Source of the DNA: Rhabditoides inermis
Taxonomy: Eukaryota > Nematoda > Chromadorea > Rhabditida > Rhabditidae
Reading direction: 5' to 3'
NCBI GenBank assembly: GCA_963966185.1
Contig: CAWZYM010000375.1
Location: 504,211-568,210, forward strand
Length of the DNA stretch: 64,000 bases
Both the position numbers and the translations under genes were made by a program. Position 1 is the stretch's first letter, and every line of letters begins with the position of its first letter. Under the pieces are notes generated by a model. That model did no database searches. It saw only the letters and a list, made by a program, of their open reading frames with translations, and was not told the origin of the DNA. Shown piece by piece: positions 46,425 through 57,359 of the stretch.

Positions 46425-46995
46425 GAAAAAAAGTTCTTCGAAATTCAACGAAAGAACATTCATTCTCTTCTGAAAAGTACAAGCGTAAAGTAGCTCTGTT
46501 TGGGTTCACCTCAATTCAACAAAAGCACATGCATAAAACTATGTATTATTTCTACACTAAACTATAAACACAAACCTGCTCTCTCAAAACGATCACAAAT
46601 ACATTGACAATCAAGTGATAATATGAATATACTATTGCGCACACACATTCTATCACTCACATTCTATTAACCCGTTCATCAAATGAGTCATCTATGAAAA
46701 AAGCTCTTGTATTTGTATACATTCAAAAAAATGAAAACAACATTGTAAACTTAACGATTAATCTATAGCTGTTTATTGAATTTCACAATGCTTTTATAAG
46801 AAATAAGAAAATATATTATATAGCCCCTATTAATAAATTGTCGATAAAGTATACGTTTTTTTACAAATCGTTTGAGAGAGCAGGTTTGTGTTTATAGTTT
46901 AGTGTAGAAATAATACACTTTGGTTGAATTGAGGTAAACCCAAACAGAGCTACTTTACGCTTGTACTTTTCAGAAGAGAATGTGTTTTTTTTAAA
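46425..46995. mobile_element. Family-F MITE, uninterrupted copy
   Basis: Left end CGAAATTCAACGAAAG...CTCTGTTTGGGTT, right end the inverse (AAACCCAAACAGAGCTACTTTACGC in part). It lacks both insertions that split the 17.5-kb copy. Non-coding. Confidence 0.8.
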
Positions 46996-47139
46996 TAAAA
47001 AGTGCGCGGTTTGAAGCTTCTTTATGTTATTACCGTATTCTCCCGTGATGTCCTTCGTATATATCTTCTCATGTCAGCAAAAAAGAGGTCGTAGACTTGA
47101 AGTGATGATCCAATGGAATAAGGCCGTCGTGAAGTTCTT

Positions 47140-47210
47140 CTAACATCGTTGTCGTCCTAAAAATGATGTATTATGAATGACCTTCTCTCTCTTTCCCTCC
47201 CTCCCTCCCG

Positions 47211-47247
<37 letters not shown>

Positions 47248-47640
47248 GGAGAGAGAGGTGGGGGAAGAAAGAGACACGCACACATGACACCACAAGAACA
47301 CGCTTGGACTCACAGCTCCCGCGTCCCCGGAAGAGTCGCTCCATCCAGAATCGCGATTGCCGGAGGGGGAGGAGAGCGAGAAGGAACATCGCTCACCGCG
47401 ACATGCGCAAAGTATCCCCTCTGCGATCCGCTCCCCTCCACGTACACGGATCGTCCGAACGAGAAGCGCGTCCTCCGTCGGGTCCACAATGTCTCCCCAG
47501 TTGGAGGACACACAGAGAGAGGTATTAGAAGAAAACACACTCCCTTGGCTGCTCCACGGCACGTATTCTCTACGTCTGGCCAAACGTGTTGACGAAGGGA
47601 AATTTCATCAGACCAATATCGCAGAAATATGAATTCGACA
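47140..47640 (-). other. Possible minus-strand exon region, frame ambiguous
   Basis: Two overlapping frames are open: one reads NWGDIVDPTEDALLVRTI, the other RSVYVEGSGSQRGYFAHV and PPPPAIAILDGATLPGTREL. Splice-like GTGAG sites exist. I cannot choose, and name no product. Confidence 0.25.
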
Positions 47641-47830
47641 GCACTCTTATATAGGGAGAGACAGGTAATGTAAGCAGAGAATGACGGAATAGCGACGCGG
47701 CCGTTGTAATTATCATGTTGCGTTTCCGCCTCTTTCCGGGAGGTCGCAGGTGGTTTGTTCGCGTGCCGAGGTCTCAGGCCGCATCTCCATCTGACAGGTG
47801 CGCGAGTACCGCGGGTCACATGCTTCTCAT

Positions 47831-47883
47831 TCTTGTACCCCCATCAAATTACACAATGGGGGTACAAGAATGAGAAGTATGAG
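47831..47883. repeat. Hairpin with 20-bp perfect arms
   Basis: TTCTCATTCTTGTACCCCCA and its exact inverse are separated by a 13-base loop. It sits at the end of a 47.65-47.82 kb repeat copy. Confidence 0.8.
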
Positions 47884-47889
47884 ATAAGC

Positions 47890-49562
47890 ACACAGAGGGG
47901 ATTAACAGATATATGCAGATATATGAAGATAAGTGTGATCTGATTCAGCTCCATCCATTTCAGTTCGGACAGCTGCACATGTAGTCCTCAACGACTGCAA
48001 TGAATGGCTTCAAAATATGTACGCTCAAGGTGTCAATAGTTCTTTACTCAATCTATTATTTGACACGCGCTCAAAGTGTATGTGTTTATGAGAACCTATC
48101 TAATTCCGAGGAGAACTATGTGGGACGACAGTAACTTGAAACAGTATTTAAAAATATGAAGGGTACTAATAGAATTGGCTTATTTCACAGAAATTCGGGA
48201 AATAGAGTATGTAGAAGCTATGTGTTCTATCAGTATTTTTAAAGAATCTTTTAGCCACAACATTCCACGGTATTCATATGTTTGTGTTCTACTCACCCGG
48301 ATAGTGGTATATTTCAGTTAGACGGAGTAGCGCGGTGGGAGTCACCACATCAAACTGAAAATGAGGTTGTACCAGCACTCAGAACAAATGTAGTGGCATG
48401 TGAGAACTTCATTTCGATAGAGATTCGCCGTCCCTTCATATCCTCGTCTCTCTCTATCTATTTCTCTATTTCTCTCTCTACTCAAATTATAAAGAGATAT
48501 CAAGAGATAGGTTTTAGGACAAACATACAATTCGAACAATGAAATAGCACAGCTATGGGTTGGAACTGATTGTAAGTTCTTATTGTATTTGATTTGCAGA
48601 GTGTGATGATTACTCTGTAATGTGGCACTACCCACCGTTGTCTGGCATCTTTTTGAGACGCCTGGAACTCCTCTGCGCGCCGGTGGTGACAGCGATCGCA
48701 CTCTTCACCTGGCTATTCTTTTTGCTGAAAGTTGAAGAGTTATCGAAAGAATTCACGATAATCAACCCACAGTTCTAACCTTAAGGATAGTGTCATCGTC
48801 CATCCTCGATGGCCGCCGATCAGACGGTGGCAGACGACACGGATTCGGAGAGTAGGGGCGCAGTAACTGGTGTGTGGTGGTATTGATGCTGGAATGGCAT
48901 GCGAATGCCCACAGTAGCAGAGTCGAAGTTTGGAACCAGCACTCTCATATAGGGAGAGACATGGATATATGCATAGAATAACGGACTGGCTGCCCTTCTT
49001 CTGTATATATCCTGCAACTATTTTCCCGCCATACGCCATTTCCCCAGCCTCACCTGGGGTCATTGGCGCGCCCGCTTTGGCAAGGTAAGCGAGCTGGAGG
49101 TAGATTCTCACTCACACCTCATCCTCGCCTGTCAGTCTGACAGGTGTGCGAGTGCCGCGGGTTATGAAAAGGCACGACATAATCTGTCAGCCATAGCACA
49201 TCATCGCTACTTACTTACACAGAATCAATGACACAATAACACTCTCAAAGAAAGAGCAAGAGAGCTAATAGGTAGAAAGGATAGATCGAACGGTTTCGAT
49301 TCCTGTCATCTGACCGATAAAGAAACAGCGATTAGAACACATCATACTACCTTGTTGAATTTGTTTCCCAAGAAACTAACATTACAACACTTGTTTTCGA
49401 TTGATGAAAATGACTTGATCACATTCTCATCAAGACGGTCATTGCCCGAACTCGCCCCCGCCGCGCGCAGTCGCACTCACCCACCTTCTCTCACTCGTCC
49501 CCTCATTCCTCCATCTTCCATCCTCTTCACCCTCCCCCTCCTCCCTCCTCCCTCCTTCAACC
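47890..49562. other. No supported gene; one partial repeat
   Basis: Around 48935-48990 and 49125-49155 are segments matching 47645-47690 and 47795-47820 (TATAGGGAGAGACA; TCTGACAGGTG(C/T)GCGAGT(A/G)CCGCGGGT). Open minus-strand frames exist here but lack splice or family support. A CT-rich stretch at 49480-49560 leads into the carrier gene. Confidence 0.4.
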
Positions 49563-51907
49563 ATGCTCGAGCGCATGCAGTCGTCGGTCAGCCATCTTTT
49601 GTTTTGTCGGAAAATTATCTTATAGCGAGGCTTGATTTCGATACGTTTTACTTGGTGCATTTATGGGACAAGATGGTTTGAGGAACAATGCGTCTCGTCT
49701 ATGTTACCGTTACGGATAATCCAGAAGATTGTCTACTCGTCACTCGTGTTTGATTTAGAATAAGGTGTATTCATAATTTAGCGTATACAGGTACAGTAGT
49801 CTCGCATAACACACTACTCCCGCTGTTTCGTTCCGCCCTTTCCAGCATTCCATACACGTTTATTAGCAGGAATTGTTATAATACAACAATTAAAAAACAA
49901 CACTCTGCTAATATTCAGTTTACCGTAATCCTATGATTATCTATACTTACGGTATATTTTCATTACTGTAGTCCACAGTATCCCCCGTTCAGGTCGTTCC
50001 ATTCCGGCCCGACTCGTTTGCTAATGGATTCGCGGCGGCCGCGGCGACGAAGACCCTCTTTGCGCCTATCGATAGGCTGATCATCATTGGACAGGTGGGT
50101 ACTGTAGCTACAGTATGGCTAGATACAGTATCCTAGAGATCCGTAGACAAGTAGAATGATCATCATCGGACAGATTATTACAGTAGGTGAAGTATTGCAG
50201 GATACAGTATCCTCCCTATATGTAGATAAGTAGAATGATAGCCATGTGACAGATGGGTACTGTAGTTACGGTATGACTAGATACAGTATTCAGGAACCGC
50301 ATATTTATCGTAGCGATACGCTATCAGCTACTATGCAAGTACTTAGCAATAATCAACAACTACAGTACCCATATCCCCGATAACTGCCGCTTACTACCGT
50401 ATACCTGAATTTTTGATTTCTTTTTGTTACCGTATACCTTAATTGTCAGGTGCATCCCTCCACCTCTGCTATGGGCACGGTTCCCCTGGTGAAGCACCTG
50501 TGGCAGCAGGGCTGGACGAGGCTCTTCGCTGGCGCCGGAATCAATGTCGTCAGGTACGAGGCGTACGAGGGCGTACGAGGGCGTATGTAGGATACGAAGA
50601 GTACGTACGGTACGAAGAGTGTAGAGTACATGGTGTGCGTGACACACCCGCTTGAAATAGTAGGACTATTAAGTATGGATATTATGTTGTAATACGTTTC
50701 ACGTATCTTGTAAATCTCAATGCAATCTGAACGATCATTGTACTGGTATAAGCACAATTCTTTTTAACTGACCAAATTATAGTCTCTATCTTACAGATAC
50801 CTACCCACGGCTGGCGCCGGATGCCTCGTCTACCACACACTAGGCAGGGACTACGATTCGCGGTGGGGAAAACTGTAGCTAGAGAGAATTACGATAGATA
50901 CAGTACCCACAACAACAAGCTATATCACCCACATCACTCACAATATAAATAGACTGATAAACAGTAATACAGTACCAATTTCAAAGTACCGTATCATCAT
51001 TCAAGCTACCGTATCTCAATTCATCCTACCATAGCCCCATTTAGCCTTACGTATCCCCATTCATCCTACCGTATCCCCGATCAGTCTACCGTGTCCCTTG
51101 TTTAGCCTACCGTATCCCAGTTCACCGTACCGTATCCCAGTTCAGTCTACCGTATCCCTTGCAGCACCCCGCACTCGCTGCTGTCGGGAGCCGTGGCTGT
51201 GGGAGCGGCGGTGACCCTCGGACACCCTCTGGAAGTGGCCAGGACGAGGCTGGCTGGGGACATCGGACACGTGAGGGCACTCTCTCTCTCCCTCTCTCTC
51301 TCCCTCTCTCTCTCTCTCTCGCTCTCTCTCTCGCTCTCTTTATCTATCGATCTCTTTATCTATCGATCTATATCCCTATCCCTTTTCCTCCTTCTTCCAA
51401 CAATCTTTCTCTGGCTCCGTTCTTTTATATGCAAGATAGAGAGAGAAGGGGGAGAGAAAGAGAGAGACAGACATACAGACAGAGAGAGAGAGAGAGAAAT
51501 GTTCCTCCCTCTCCAGAACCCGCAGTTCCGTGGCGCTCGCGACTGCCTCTCCAAGATTCTCAAAGTGAACGGCGTGCGCGGATGGTACAGGTGAGAATTT
51601 TGTTTAGTTGTGTATAATTAGTTTGTGTTAATTTCCCGATAAATACTGCTTCCTCTTAGATGATTGTCCCTGTGCCCTGTCACTTAATTTGGCATTTACA
51701 AACAATGTGAAACTTGTTGTACACAACATTTACCCACTAATCACTAGTTGTGATAGAAGTAGTATTACAGTACCCAGTCTCTCTCTCTTCCAGTGGCTAT
51801 CGTTGTTCGCTGGTCGGCGGCGGACTGATCTACTCCACGTATCAACTGCTCGAGGAGTGCTTCCCTAGTGCACCCGCAATCCAGGTAAAGGGAGAGGGAA
51901 AATGAGG

Positions 51908-51951
<44 letters not shown>

Positions 51952-52463
51952 TTCTCTTCCAGAAGTTCCTCCCCGCTGGGTGCGTCGCGTTCCCGTTCGA
52001 CACTGTGCGCCGTCGCATGATGATGCAGGTAATCGATCGATAAATCAATAATTAATCAATAATCAAGCAATGAGTCATCATTCAGGCGTTCCTTCATCCC
52101 GATCGCAGCCACCGTCTCTACATGGTGAGTGAGCAACTCGTGAGGTGATCTTTACTCATAGTTTACCGCCTAAATTGACAGTAAAGCCGGCGCGTATCAC
52201 TCGCTGGCTTTGTCAGGGGTATTTAATTTCCCGAATATTAGGATTGAATGGGGCTTGCCCCCACTTCTCTCTCTCTCGCGAGAACTCTCTCTCAAAGCTG
52301 GTCCGGAATACTTGACCACTTTTTGTGAACGTTTTAACACACTACTACATGTCTACTTAATCACCACTTTTTTTGAAAGTATTTTTTTTATCTCTTTGAC
52401 ATTTAGAATGACGTCGACTGCGCGCGCTGGATGATGCGCAACGAGGGTGCGTAGGGAGAGAGA

Positions 52464-52512
<49 letters not shown>

Positions 52513-52680
52513 GGAGAGAGAGAGGGAGAGAGAGAGAGAGAGAGAGAGAGGTCCCTCTCTCCAGGCGGTCTTCTCTCGTTCTACCGCCCAATCGGCTCTG
52601 CCCTCTTCCCCCTTCTGGCTACCGGCTGCCTTGCTTGGATGGCTTCCTTCCACTGGCGACAGGACAGGACCAGGGAGTGA
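49563..52680 (+). CDS. Mitochondrial carrier (SLC25), ADP/ATP-carrier-like
   Basis: A complete three-repeat carrier of about 270 residues, for exchange of a nucleotide or similar solute across the inner mitochondrial membrane. Exons: 49563-49586 (inferred, MLERMQSS after CAACC), 49993-50094, 50450-50553, 50797-50877, 51165-51270, about 51517-51592, about 51794-51886, about 51962-52028, 52086-52122, 52408-52445, 52564-52680. All joins agree in phase. Each repeat carries the family motif PxDxx(K/R): APIDRL, HPLEVAR and PFDTVRR. The third reads FPFDTVRRRMMMQ; RRRMMM is the ADP/ATP-carrier signature. Repeat ends WTRLFAGAGINVVR and GVRGWYSGY are standard. The first repeat diverges from true ADP/ATP carriers (PIDRLIIIGQ), so the substrate is uncertain. 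Several introns hold GA or CT runs. AATAAA at 52801 may be the poly(A) signal. Confidence 0.85.
50960..51160. repeat. Degenerate ~20-bp repeats in a carrier intron
   Basis: CTACCGTATCCC followed by a variable TTCA/TCAG spacer recurs about nine times with a period of roughly 18-22 bp. Confidence 0.75.
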
Positions 52681-53219
52681 TGACGTTATTCTAGGTGACG
52701 TCATTGGATAACAAATAATCAACAAGTACTGTAGCCCCTTGTGAAAAGTTTGCCATACTCGAAATAAGATCATATTATTCTGGATCGTGGTGCAAATGTG
52801 AATAAATTCATTGCGGACATGTACGTATTGTTTGTAGTTTAATACTTAGCGTTTCTTTAGGCGTTCATCTTGATCTATTGCCTTTTTTTTCTGTAGTTGT
52901 TTGGTTTCTTGAAAAATGTATTTGTTCTCATTCATGTTCTCATTCTATACATTAAACGTCTGATGTTAGGAAAACACATATGCAATCGGTGAAACGGATA
53001 TTCATCAAGTTTCGGTGTTTGTGAATTGTCTGTGCTTTTCAAGAAACACAAAAAAGGGGAAGACGTGAGGCGACATTCTGATTGTGGAAAAACACTTCAG
53101 AGCTCCAACGAAATGCCTTCACGATGTTCTGCTTCTGCTACACTCTACACTACTGATTTCACGTCTGTATTTTGTTACGTTGCTTCTTCCCTCCTTCCTA
53201 TTTCGTACACAGAACATTT

Positions 53220-53280
<61 letters not shown>

Positions 53281-53306
53281 ATCCCTTTCTCACTCTCTCA
53301 CTCTTT

Positions 53307-53361
<55 letters not shown>

Positions 53362-53390
53362 ACACCTTCTCGCTTACTCTCTTTGTTTTA
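52681..53390. other. 3' flank of the carrier and CT microsatellite
   Basis: Contains AATAAA at 52801 and a long (CT)n tract at 53219-53360. No gene seen. Confidence 0.5.
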
Positions 53391-54780
53391 TATCACACTG
53401 TCTCTGTAAGAATCGGACGAGGTGGTTACTAGGAGCTATGTCAGCGCACATTGGTGTTATCGAAGGTCCTCTACAAGATGCAAACAGTAGTTTTTGTCAA
53501 ATATTCAAATTTGACCCATTAAGGGACCACTACCTCAAATCGGTCAGTTTTTGTCAAAACACTTCAAATAAGGACTCGTTCGATTCCTTATCCGATTTTA
53601 AGAACTTTTTCATATACTGAACTTTTCGAAAAAATTTGATTTGAAAAAGTTATGACCAAAAAAATGAAAAATTTGCATATTTTCAATTTTTATGAGTATG
53701 TTCCGGTCCGAAAAAACAAAAATGAATTACACCATTAAAAAAAGCGTTTTATGTTTAGTTTGCATGATTTTTAACACAAAAATCGATTGGACCGTCTTTC
53801 GCCATCCAAACGATTGAAAGTGGTCCAGGCAGCAGAAATGGGGCTGTGTGAACGTTTTCATGTTATATCAATCCGAAAAAACAAAAACTAAATACACCAT
53901 CAGAATCTACGTGTTTTGTTTTGTAAATGAGCACGTTTTCACGAAAATCGATTGCACTGTCTTTCACAATCCGGTCAGTTGAAAATGATCTGTAAACAAT
54001 GCACACAGTTCTGTTCAGTTTACCTGTTGTATTAATCTGAATTAACTAGAACAGATTGTAGTATCAGAATCTACGCGTTTTGTCCTTTATAGGGAACGCG
54101 TAGATTCTCGTGTTTTCTTGAGAAATGAATTCAACTGTAACTTATTAACGACGTTAATCAATCCTTTTTGACTACTTTCAACTGTCCGGATTGTGAAAGA
54201 CAGTGCAATCGATTTTCGTGAAAACGTGCTCATTTACAAAACAAAACACGTAGATTCTGATGGTGTATTTAGTTTTTGTTTTTTCGGATTGATATAACAT
54301 GAAAACGTTCACACAGCCCCATTTCTGCTGCCTGGACCACTTTCAATCGTTTGGATGGCGAAAGACGGTCCAATCGATTTTTGTGTTAAAAATCATGCAA
54401 ACTAAACATGAAACGCTCTTTCTAGTGGTGTAATTCATTTTTGTTTTTTCGGACCGGAACATACTCATAAAAATGGAAAATATGCAAATTTTTCATTTTT
54501 TTGGTCATAACTTTTTCAAATCAAATGTTTTCAAAAAGTTCAGTATATGAAAAAGTTCTTAAAATCGGATAAGAAATCGAACGAGTCCTTATTTGAAGTG
54601 TTTTGACAAAAACTGACCGATTTGAGGTAGTGGTCCCTTAATGGGCCAAATTTGCATATTTGACAAAAACGACTATTTGCATCTTGTAGAGGACCTTCGA
54701 TAACCTTAATGTGCGCTGACATAGCTCCTAGTAACCACATGCCCGAAAAGTGTTCGATTCTTACAGAGACAGTGTGATAT
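53391..54780. mobile_element. Giant foldback element I (about 0.69-kb arms)
   Basis: Ends TATCACACTGTCTCTGTAA and its inverse. Almost the whole element is one inverted repeat centred near 54090 (AATCTACGCGTT facing AACGCGTAGATT). Arms differ by scattered substitutions and a few indels. No coding capacity credible beyond arm-derived open frames. TA-type target likely. Confidence 0.9.
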
Positions 54781-55702
54781 ATCACACGGTCTCTGTAAAA
54801 ATCGAACTCGCCACAGACTAGACCAAAACTAGAAAAATCATAATCACGGATTTTGATGAAATTAATTTTCCTGAGGTTTTCGAACATTCTGAACACATCC
54901 TGCGCATTGGCTAAATCCAAAAAAAATTTTGGTACCAGATATGGTATACGGTACCCCAAATTTGCATAATGGCCTAATCTCAACCAAACTTCGATCTGAA
55001 AATGCCATTTTACTCGTAACATGATCAGAAACAAGTTTCTTATTGAACATTTCTGCTTAATTTCAATTGTTAAAAAATTATAGTCACAAGACCGAATTTT
55101 TTTTTATTTCCCCAGATATTTTCTTTTTTGAAAATTTAACCGACGTCCGCCTAGTTTAAATGAAAGCAACGTTATATTGAGCAGATTATGACGGTCGTTT
55201 TTAGCTATTAAAATCAAAAATCGAAAGACACCTTTTTGGGAACAGCCGCTCAAAGTTGGTACACTCCGACATTCCTAGTCTACAAAATTCCAACTGCAAA
55301 GCATTTATCAACAAAAATTGCGGGGATTCTTATAATCAAAACTATTCAAATGTTTATACGTTATCTCTAACACGATAATTACTCGTAGTAAAGTGAATCA
55401 CTCATAAGAACATAAAATCGTTAACGTTTTGCGATGATTGCAGGTACACCAATCGGGCTCTTGCATTCATTCCCATTTGGGTATTTGCCTTGCGGACAAT
55501 CCTACGAACCAACATCGAATCAACATTGATGTAGATAATCGATAAATATTTGATATCTATCGATAATCGAAATACGCGGCAACTAAGGACCAGCTTGCGT
55601 TGTTTTGCTTGCGGTATCCTGAGCACAACCCAACCTCTTTCACTTCGATCTGTCCGTAGATGTAGAATCACAAATAATCGGGATGTGAACGACTTTGATC
55701 TC

Positions 55703-55775
<73 letters not shown>

Positions 55776-57174
55776 CGCTCTTTCTCTCTCAGGATCTCAG
55801 GATCTTTTAATGCCAGGCAAGTCTCACTCTGCAGTCATCTCAGGTGCGGGTAAAAAGAACATTTTAATCTTATGGAGTCCAAGATGATGGCTTACCGAGA
55901 TGAAATCCACAAGATTAGAATCATCACCTACATATGTATAACAACAATATTTTTTAAAAAAAAAAGTAGATATACTTCGCTCACTTCCTCGTATCAAGTA
56001 ATCAAGTTTGCCGTTGGCGATCAGCCTGCTTCGGCCTTGGCTGAAGCGCCTGCCGCGCAAAGAATTATGGATACCGGAGTACGTTAGTACGAAAAAACCA
56101 AAGCTTTTCTACTTAACTCCTCTCAGGACAATGGAATATGTGGACCTCGAAACAACAGCCAAATGCCAAATCATGGTCATTGCGACCAAGTCAGGAGTTG
56201 ATAATAGATTTTCAGCTGAAGACTGTCGTAGATAAGTTTCCTCCGTGAGAAACAGTGAGCCTGCACGGAGTAGGCTACACCGATTTTAGAATCACTGTTG
56301 GCATTAAGTGGAGTGGTTATAAGAATTCGTTTTTGTGTGGTCAGTTGAATCTCACATTAATGGACAAGCTGGTCCTTAGTTGCCGCGCATTTCGATAATC
56401 GATAGATACCAAATATTTATCGATTATCTACATCAATGTTGATTCGATGTTGGTTCGTAGGATTGTCCGCAAGGCAAATACCCAAATGGGAATGAATGCA
56501 AGAGCCCGATTGGTGTACCTGCAATCATCGCAAAACGTTAACGATTTTATGTTCTTATGAGTGATTCACTTTACTACGAGTAATTATCGTGTTAGAGACA
56601 ACGTATAAACATTTGAATAATTTTTATTTGAAGAATCCCCGCAATTTTTGTTGATAAATGCTTTGCAGTTGGAATTTTGTAGACTAGGAATGTCGGAGTG
56701 TACCAACTTTGAGCGGCTGTTCCCAAAAAAGGTGTCGTTCGATTTCAGATTTAAATGGCTGAAAATGACCGTCATAATCTGCTCAATATAACGTTGCTTT
56801 CATTTGGACTAGGCGGACGTCGGTTAAATTTTCAAAAAAGAAAATATCTGGAAAAATAGAAAAAATTTCGGTCTTGTGACTATAATTTTTTAATAATTGA
56901 AATTAAGCAGAAATGTTCAATTAGAAACTTGTTTCTAATCATGTAACGAGTAAAATGACACTTTCAGATCAAAGTTTGATTGAGATTGGGCCATTATGCA
57001 AATTTGGGGTACCGTATACCATATCTGGTACCAAAATTTTTTTTGGATTCAGCCAATGCGCAGGATGTGTTCAGAATGTTTGAAAACCTCAGGAAAATTA
57101 ATTTTATCAAAATCCGTGACTATGATTTTTCTAGTTTATCGAGAGTTCGCTTTTTACAGAGACCGTGTGATATA
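54779..57174. mobile_element. Giant TIR element II (about 0.81-kb arms, 0.77-kb centre)
   Basis: Arms 54781-55597 and 56365-57173 are inverted copies with dispersed differences; termini TATCACACGGTCTCTGTAA resemble element I. The centre holds a (CT)n run (55708-55790) and no recognisable transposase; short open frames there are not convincing. Confidence 0.9.
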
Positions 57175-57359
57175 GAGACGTTGTCAGACACGTCGAGCCC
57201 TAGCCCTATCCTATGCCAAAAGGAAGGCATTGTTCTCACTAATATCATGATTGTTCACGTCACGCTAAACTGTGTTGTGTACTCTTCCATAACAGCTGAG
57301 AAGACGGGAAGACGGGGATGCATTATAATATCACTGGCGGAGATATGATATCACATATC

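Noticed and set aside
53391..55034. Open frames in the arms of the giant inverted repeats
   Set aside because: The frames appear in both arms as mirror copies, start mid-sequence and have no splice or family support.
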